Below are positions 57,747 to 64,000 of a stretch of DNA of 64,000 nucleotides, in pieces. The translations under genes and the position numbers were made by a program. Within the stretch, counting starts at the first letter, position 1. Every line of letters begins with the position of its first letter. The stretch spans positions 31,757,519 to 31,821,518 of the forward strand of contig NW_026947485.1 in the NCBI RefSeq assembly GCF_034190915.1, in the 5' to 3' direction. Origin of the DNA: Cavia porcellus (Eukaryota > Chordata > Mammalia > Rodentia > Caviidae). The notes below the pieces were generated by a model. That model saw only the letters and a list, made by a program, of their open reading frames with translations. It searched no databases and had not been told where the DNA came from.

Positions 57747-59102
57747 ATTTTAATTTTTATTTAAGGAGAAAAAGAAAAAAAACAGCAAAAGGGTACAAGT
57801 TGTACAGAATTTCAGAAAAAATGAACAGCAGGAAATCACTAGTTGATAGATTACATGTCATCTTAGAAATAGTTGTTCAAGTTACAAAATTAAAGCATAT
57901 AGAGTAGACATTCAAACAGTGAGACTGCAAACAGTTCTGTTCAATGATCCAACAAAACTCAGTAATATGGTTATCTAATATACATGCAGTTATATCCTTT
58001 AGAGCACTTTCTTTTCCTCTCTTTTGTACAATGACAATTACACATTTTGGGTTTTATTACTCCCACAGTTCTTATTACTTTTTTTGAAGAGAATAAAACC
58101 AAATGTGACTTAACAAAACAGAGTCAGTCAAATCAAAAGGATGGACATAATACATAATGTAAAAACAAAATACAAGGTGATCAACAATGGTTACTGTAAT
58201 GCCTCTTGCTATCTTAAAAAGAATTACCTACATCATCAGTTATAATAAAATTAAACAAAACAGTAAAGAACATAACCAATAAGACCAAAACATTGGAGAC
58301 ATTACAGGACTTCAAAAGAAGATAATAGTCAACCAGAATGGACATCATAATGAATCTTATTGTCTTCACAGTTGTTGCCTATACTTTTGAACTTGGTACT
58401 ATCAATCCAAACAGAATAGAGGAAAATCAGTCAAAACAAGAAGGTGAGAGCAATACAGGGTTTCAAATCAAGTTAACAGGAAATCAAAGTGGGTTACTAT
58501 AGTATATCCTGCTATTTTTAATTTATTTTTCCCTTAATTAAAAAGATAAAAATAAAAAAGTAAATAATAAAAAAGAAGATTGAGATAAAAGAGGGCATAA
58601 CAACAAAACAGCGCAGGTCAAAACATAACCATTTAAGCAATATAGTTTTCACCACAAGATATCCCAACATAAAAGTAGTTACCATAGTGTCTCTTTCCTT
58701 GACATCTTTGAGTATAACTTCGTGTACTGTAGCATCAAACATATCAAGACAAGGTAAAACCATTCAAGAGAATGACAGGATTACAAGGTATTTAGAATCA
58801 ACTAACAGAAAATAAACAATGGTTTCTGTATAATATCCTTGTCTATAAAAGTTTTTGTTTATGTTATCACATATAATAAAATCCAATAAGATACAACATG
58901 TTAAGACCGATGGAGACAAAAGTACAAAAGCTTAATGGGACTTCAAAACAAGATGATATTAAACCAGCATTAGCTATTATGATGTCTTGTTTTCTCCAAA
59001 ATAGCTGTTCCTACCATTCAACTTTCTCTGCCTCATTTCTGTTGAGCTCTTTTTCTGTCATTAGTTGTCAGTTTGTCTTCTTCATTTTGCCTTCTGCCCC
59101 AT
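57747..59102 (-). other. Non-coding 3' tail of HAL1 copy B
   Basis: It matches the tail of copy A base by base over long stretches (for example 'atatcaagacaaggtaaaac' versus the complementary 28.9-29.1-kb region), but shares no open frame with it. Its end next to the target duplication is A-rich. Confidence 0.7.
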
Positions 59103-60160
59103 TCATTGTGGCCTCTCTGCCACTGTTTCTGGAATCTTGGTATTTTTCATTTTTAGAATATCCTGCTGTATTCTCTGTAGAGTTGAATTGGTGGTTGCAA
59201 ATTCCCCTAGTTCCTTTTTATCCTGAAGGACCTTGTTTTTCCATCAATTTCTAGGGACAGTTGTACAGCATATATCAATCTTTCAAAGCTTGAATTATTT
59301 CCCTCCACACTCTTCGTGATTTGATGGTTTGTGCCGACAAGTCTGTTGTAATTCTGATGGGTGTTCCCTTGTAAGTGATCTGTTTCTTGTCTCTGACAGC
59401 TTTTAATCTTCTGTTCTTATATTGGATTTCTGGAATTTTGATTATTATATGCCTGGGTGTAGCTCTGTTTGAGTTGTAGGTGGCTGGAGTCCTAGGCCTC
59501 ATACATTTGAGTATCTTTACCTTTTGCTAAATTCGGGAAATTCTCTTGGATTATTTCTGTGAATAGCCTTTGTAGTTCATTTGTTTGTGTCCCTACTTCT
59601 TCTTTTATGTTCTTAATTCTTAAGTTATAGATTTTCTTGTCATCTTCTAGCCTTTGTATTATAGCTGTTTGTTTCCTTGTTGTTTTTAAGAAGTTTTTCA
59701 TTTCATGCTCCCACTTTGCAAATCTGTCCTCCAGTTTAGCTAATCTATCCTTAGTTTGTTTCAAGCTGTTATGCCAGCTTTCAATAGAGTTTTTAGTTTC
59801 CTGGTAATCTCTTCAAACCTGCTTCACGTATTCTATATTTTCTCTATTTTCTCCATCAAACAATTCTCCCCTTTTTTTCTGTTCTTCCATTCCACCATCT
59901 GTTTTTTCTTGGGTGGTGCTTAGCATTTCTCTAACTATTCTACTTATATCTTGCCTTACTTCATTAAATACTTCACTTTTGAACTCATCTATGAAGCTCC
60001 GGAGATAACGCTTTATGTCTATTGGTGCCGTATCTGATATTACATGTTTTCTGTCCTCATTCTCCTTTGCATTTACCTTTCCTGGATCCGTGTTCTCAGG
60101 ATTGGGGACTGAGGACCCTTTCTTGTTGCTCCCTCTTCCCATACTTCTTTTTCCTTCCAT
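59103..60160 (-). pseudogene. Decayed L1 ORF1-like protein of HAL1 copy B
   Basis: The better-preserved ORF1. The N-terminus MGRGSNKKGS follows a short MEGKRS extension, then a charged coiled-coil region to about 59813. After one break the second piece (59764-59492) holds a heptad-rich stretch (TKDRLAKLEDRFAKWEHEMK) and the RRM-like NLRIKNIKEEVGTQTNEL. After another shift the third piece (59502-59275) has the C-terminal domain, RATPRHIIIKIPEIQYKNR then KAVRDKKQITYKGTPIRIT, close to L1 ORF1p. Only a few lesions separate it from an open frame, which suggests a fairly recent origin. It keeps about 15 residues (PGKVNAKENEDRKHV region) missing from copy A. Confidence 0.87.
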
Positions 60161-61439
60161 ACAAGCGTATATAGGAGGCCCAGTTTCTTTCTCTGTCAGT
60201 TCCAGTTTGTTTGAATCTGCCAGCTAGGTGTTCCCTCCCACTGCAGTGTACTAGGGAGACACAGACCTGGGCAGCCTCTGCTGAGCTTGCCCCTCCAGGT
60301 CAGTCAACCTACTGAAGGCTTCACTGCGAGGGTGAGCCACCAGGTCCTGGGACGTGGTTTGGGCTAGCCTACGGAGTCTTAGTCCGCGGCATCACCCAGC
60401 CCAAGCGCTCCCCACCAATCCCGCTTGAGAAAGCAATATAGGACTAAAGTCACTGCAGCATCCTGTTCCGGCTAGTCTGCCCAGTCCCAGAATGTCCTCT
60501 GTTGGAGCCTCCTACTCTATGGAGGGGTCCCTGTCCCTCTCACTCACCACAGGTTGATGCAGTGCCCCCCACCAGTCCCACTCTCAACTCTGTTCATCAA
60601 TCCCCGCTCTCAGTGGTCTCTCCCTGCTATGCCGATTCAGACACAGCAGTGGCAGCAGGAAATTCAAATCGAGGCTTCCAGAGGCACGAGTTCCAGCTTC
60701 CGCGCTGAAATTTTATCTGTTCTGGTTATAGCATCAGGATTGAATTTCCAGTTGGTTTCTCTCAGCTTAGTTTGTTCCTGGGACTGCAGGGTATATCTCC
60801 CCTTGCTTAGGACTCCTCACGCTGCACCATTCCTGGATTCTATGCTGGCTGTCTCAGAGAGCCTCCATAGCTGCTGTTATCTTCTGCCACGTTCTCCCGG
60901 AAGTCTCTGTTTTCAATTTTTAAGCATCATTTTATTTTGGTAGTATTTCTTATAAAGAAGATACAGCTATTTTTTTAATGCATTTTGAGTAATTCTATCT
61001 TTTGATATGGGAATCTAAAACCTTTTAACAGCTGTGATTGCCAACATATTGGAAATCGTTTTGTTTTTTGTATACCTTGTGCTTTCTTGTTACCTCCTTT
61101 CTGCCCTCCTTTACTGTATTTCCCTAGAAAAGCACATTTCATATAGTATGCCTCAATAAGTGACAATAAGCTATCATGTATGGATAAGGTTTATGTATTC
61201 ATTAGATATTTATTATTTATTTATTGTTAGATATCACGTGCCTAGTTTTGCTTCATGGCCAACATAGTCCTAACATTTGGAAGGTCAGTAAATATGGTCA
61301 TTACTCATTGTATACATGGATTGAATTGTCACATTATACTCATAATGTGCAGTTATTATAAGTCAATGAAAATAATCAATATTTGCTGCTTTGCATGGGC
61401 TGTGCAGACAGAGACTGGTATACTCAGCAAAAGTGAGGA

Positions 61440-61640
61440 AAGCAGTGGAAGAGTCACTGACTTAGGATCCAGTTCGCTTAGGTTCCACTTTGTTTTGTCA
61501 CAGCCTAACTATTTGACCTCAGAGTGACTATTTTACATCTTTAAGCCTTCACTTCTTCATCTGTAAATAAGGGATGATAGTATCTCTCATGCAGAACTTT
61601 TTGGGAGCATGAAAGGTAATTATGTAAGTAAGAATCAGAA
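61440..61640 (+). repeat. MIR SINE relic
   Basis: 'gaagagtcactgacttagga', 'tatttgacctcagagtgact' and 'cttcttcatctgtaaataag' then 'ggatgatagtatc' follow MIR. Confidence 0.75.
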
Positions 61641-61724
61641 TTGCTAATATAGGGAATATAGTCAGAACATTTGAACTGTTGTTTTTATTGATAAACTATT
61701 TAACAAAGCAGTCTTCCCTCCATG

Positions 61725-61815
61725 TTTGTTTGTTTGTCTATGCTCCCCGTAGAACCTACCACCTTGTACAGGCTAGCCAAATGCTCTATGGGTGAGCTAA
61801 ACTCCTAGCCCCAAT
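61725..61815 (-). mobile_element. Degraded ID-type SINE, antisense
   Basis: 'ccgtagaacctaccaccttg', 'ctagccaaatgctctatggg' and 'gagctaaactcctagcccc' resemble a reversed ID element. No clear target duplication. Confidence 0.55.
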
Positions 61816-61937
61816 GTCAATCAGTGTTAAGACACCAACCATGTTATCTCAAGGAATAAATTTATAGTGGAAAATGATACTGCTTTTTCCTATGTGTGTG
61901 ATATAAACTATTACTGTCCTATCAAAGCAGAGAACAG

Positions 61938-61939
<2 letters not shown>

Positions 61940-61981
<42 letters not shown>
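61940..61981. repeat. (CA)n microsatellite
   Basis: About 20 uninterrupted CA units. Confidence 0.97.
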
Positions 61982-61984
<3 letters not shown>

Positions 61985-62929
61985 CTTATGGGAGAATCAA
62001 GGAAAAGAACCAATGTTGTACTTTCAAATTCCCCTTAATGAAACAAACTTAAGGTTTCAGTCTCCACTGTCCCTCAGAGCTCTTGCTTATTCTTACATTT
62101 GTTTAAAGTTTGAATATCTTAATTGTGCTGCTTTGTAGCAATTCAGTGGTAGAATAAAGTAGCTTCAGAAGTAAGATAATTACCTAAAACTTGAAGCACA
62201 AGCAATCATTTCTCTGGCGCTTAAACTTCACCTTCTTCAACTTTTAACAGCTTTGTCATGACATGTTGGTGTTCTGGATTTCCCCCAAATGTTTGTGCCC
62301 TAAAAGTTTTAGAAATTGACCTGCAGCCTAATGGAAGAGAGGCTAAGGAGTATCCTGGGTTTATAGCAGGTCCTCTGCCTTCCTGGTGTCCATGGATGCT
62401 CAGTGAATTTTAATTGATAGTAGTGATCCGTAGTCATCTTAGTGTTGTTCATGTACAGTACATATCAAAGAATAATGGACAGAATAGTGGTCTGTAAGAC
62501 CTGGGGGTGCAGTATTCTGTGACTGGGGAACAAGGCTATCAGTTGTTGTTTCAGGCCAGAATCCTTGTGTTCCTTCACATAATGAATGGCAACGATCAGT
62601 CACAGCTGGGACCAACTTACAAATGATTCATGTCCAAAAGGGAATCGTGTCTTAAAACTATGAGTAGTTGCATGCTACCCATGTGTTAATAAGTTATACC
62701 TTAGGGGCTTTGATTGATTTGGGAGAACTGTTTTATTCCACACTTGCTTATTTTCCTATGCCTTTAGTCAGCCACTTCTCCTGCTGCCATATGGCTGTAG
62801 AAGTGAGCTCAGTGGCAGCAGAAATCTGCATTTGGGGACAGCAGTGTGATACCCACCCTAGCTCTCTGTGATGGCTCTGGCAGCAACTCAGTTGGATCAA
62901 GTCACCACGAAGAGTTGTCCTCTTAATTC

Positions 62930-64000
62930 ATTTGTATTTACTTTTAGGCACTGACATTTTCTTTATCCATTTATTTTTTGGTGGATGCATAGGCTGCTTC
63001 CAAGATTTAGCTATTACAAGTGCTGAATTTACATCTTACGCCCTAGTGTAGTGAATTATATCAGTAAATGTTATAGCATTGAGACATTCATACATTTGAG
63101 CTACACTTGATTAGTATATATTTAGAATGTCGCAGAATTGTGCTTATTTAACTTTGTTGTTTTTTCCTCTTTGTACATAAATGAGATTGGTCAGTAGTTT
63201 TTGGTTCTGTCTCTCTCAGGTTTGGGTCTGACTGGTACCTGGTAAATTCACGTCTTACAGGCTGGGCGGGAGCTAGTGGTGTGGCCTTTGTGCTCCTTGT
63301 TTATGCTTCTTGACTGAAGTATTTAATACTTTTTGCTCTTTCTTTTCCCATTTTTCCCTCTTGTCTTGACTACTTTAATAATTCATGCTTTTCTGGAAAG
63401 GTGTCAATTTTAATCTAGGTTTTCATATATGAGTAAAATTTTTTTAGTATCTTCTATAGCCATTGTTGTTTTTCCATTTTATTGTCTAACTTCAACTGAC
63501 TTGTGCTTTCTCTTTCTCTTCATTTTTTAGTGAGGTGATTACTATTTTGTTTTTCAAAGAATAAGCTTCTGGTCTGACTAGTTCTACCATTTATCTTTTT
63601 AAATTCCTAAATATCTATTTTTAAATTCATAAATACAAGTTAGTGTCTTCTTCTACTTCTGTTGGGTTTCTATTGTTATTATTCACTCTTCCTGAAAGTT
63701 TAATCCTTCGTTGTGTGTCATTATTTACAGCTGAGACTTGCTCGGAACATTGACTGAGCCGTGGGTTCTGGTGGATACACAGTGTTTTCATCAATCTTGT
63801 TTCTCACTGTTCATTGATTCTGGTTGTACATCTTTAATCCAGGAGTTATTTGATAGTATCAAAATTTCCAAGTGATGGCATTTTTAATGTTTTTTGTTGC
63901 ATTTTGTTCATTTATTATGATTCTGAAAAGAAAATACTGTCTACTGTGTTTCCACTTTTTAGTTATTGAGGTTATCTATGCACTGTTTACAGCTAACTTA
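62930..64000 (-). mobile_element. Old L1 ORF2 relic, antisense, running off the window
   Basis: 'gagattggtcagtagttttt', 'ttttcaaagaataagcttct' then 'ggtctgactag', and 'gttgggtttctattgttat' follow antisense L1 ORF2. Very diverged. The element continues past the right edge. Confidence 0.6.

Larger units (their letters stand above)
57747..60905 (-). mobile_element. HAL1 (half-L1) retrotransposon, full length, copy B
   Basis: A 3.16-kb minus-strand element, flanked by a perfect 15-bp target duplication tctgttttcaatttt (57732-57746 and 60906-60920). Its 5' end (near 60905) reads cttccgggagaacgtggcag on the minus strand, like copy A. It has a leader of about 745 bp, a decayed ORF1 (60160-59103) and a tail of about 1.36 kb ending in ctccttaaataaaaatt. 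No RT or endonuclease. Copies A and B align end to end by eye with scattered differences, so they come from one family rather than from a segmental duplication, because their flanks differ. Confidence 0.87.
60906..62929. other. Unassigned; MIR, ID relic and (CA)n
   Basis: It includes the right target duplication of HAL1 copy B, probable further L1M sequence to about 61150, and the repeats listed separately. No gene recognised. Confidence 0.35.

Noticed and set aside
26973..60905. HAL1 copies as arms of a large inverted segmental duplication
   Set aside because: Their flanking sequences differ and each has its own target duplication, so they are independent insertions.

Overview
This window is a stretch of a mammalian nuclear genome, very probably from a non-muroid rodent. 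The evidence is the repeat mix: 7SL-derived B1-type SINEs, tRNA-derived ID-type SINEs with clear A and B boxes, an ID-B1 composite, L1 LINEs of several ages, MaLR/ERVL LTRs, MIRs and Tigger-like DNA transposon relics. I cannot fix the species; sciurid-like or castorid-like rodents fit the ID-B1 composite better than mouse or rat. I see no intact protein-coding gene. The open reading frames are pieces of retroelements, a dead retrocopy, microsatellite translations or chance frames.

Layout. At 0.2-2 kb there is an antisense L1 ORF2 relic carrying a B1. At 6.75-9.7 kb lies a nearly full-length processed pseudogene of CNOT10 (minus strand), split by an ID SINE and by an ERV class II solo LTR with an exact 6-bp target duplication. 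The 10-25 kb part holds old LTRs, Tigger and MIR relics, a B1 with a perfect 14-bp target duplication, and a relatively repeat-poor block at 14.2-15.6 kb. At 25.3-31.7 kb a long antisense L1 has been interrupted by a B1 and by a 3.1-kb ORF1-only L1 derivative (HAL1, 'half-L1'). At 34.4-35.7 kb an L1 shows the inversion structure of twin priming. At 41.8-43.1 kb old L1M pieces contain a Tigger-like element that itself contains an ID SINE. At 46.9-49.4 kb lies a minus-strand class I endogenous retrovirus pol relic (nucleocapsid/protease traces, RT, RNase H). It is followed directly by a CpG island at 49.85-51.1 kb with GC boxes and candidate splice donors facing both ways, the only place in the window that looks like a live host promoter. 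At 57.7-60.9 kb a second HAL1 lies in the opposite orientation, inserted in another L1M relic. The right end is an old antisense L1.

The most distinctive signal is the pair of HAL1 elements. Both copies are full length, carry matching target-site duplications (17 bp with one mismatch; 15 bp perfect), and share the same three-part plan: a roughly 750-bp 5' leader, a decayed ORF1, and a roughly 1.35-kb tail in the place of ORF2 with no reverse transcriptase. The most useful functional lead is the CpG island, which probably marks the first exon(s) of a gene or divergent gene pair extending outside the recognisable sequence. All family assignments were made by eye and from memory of the families, without database searches.
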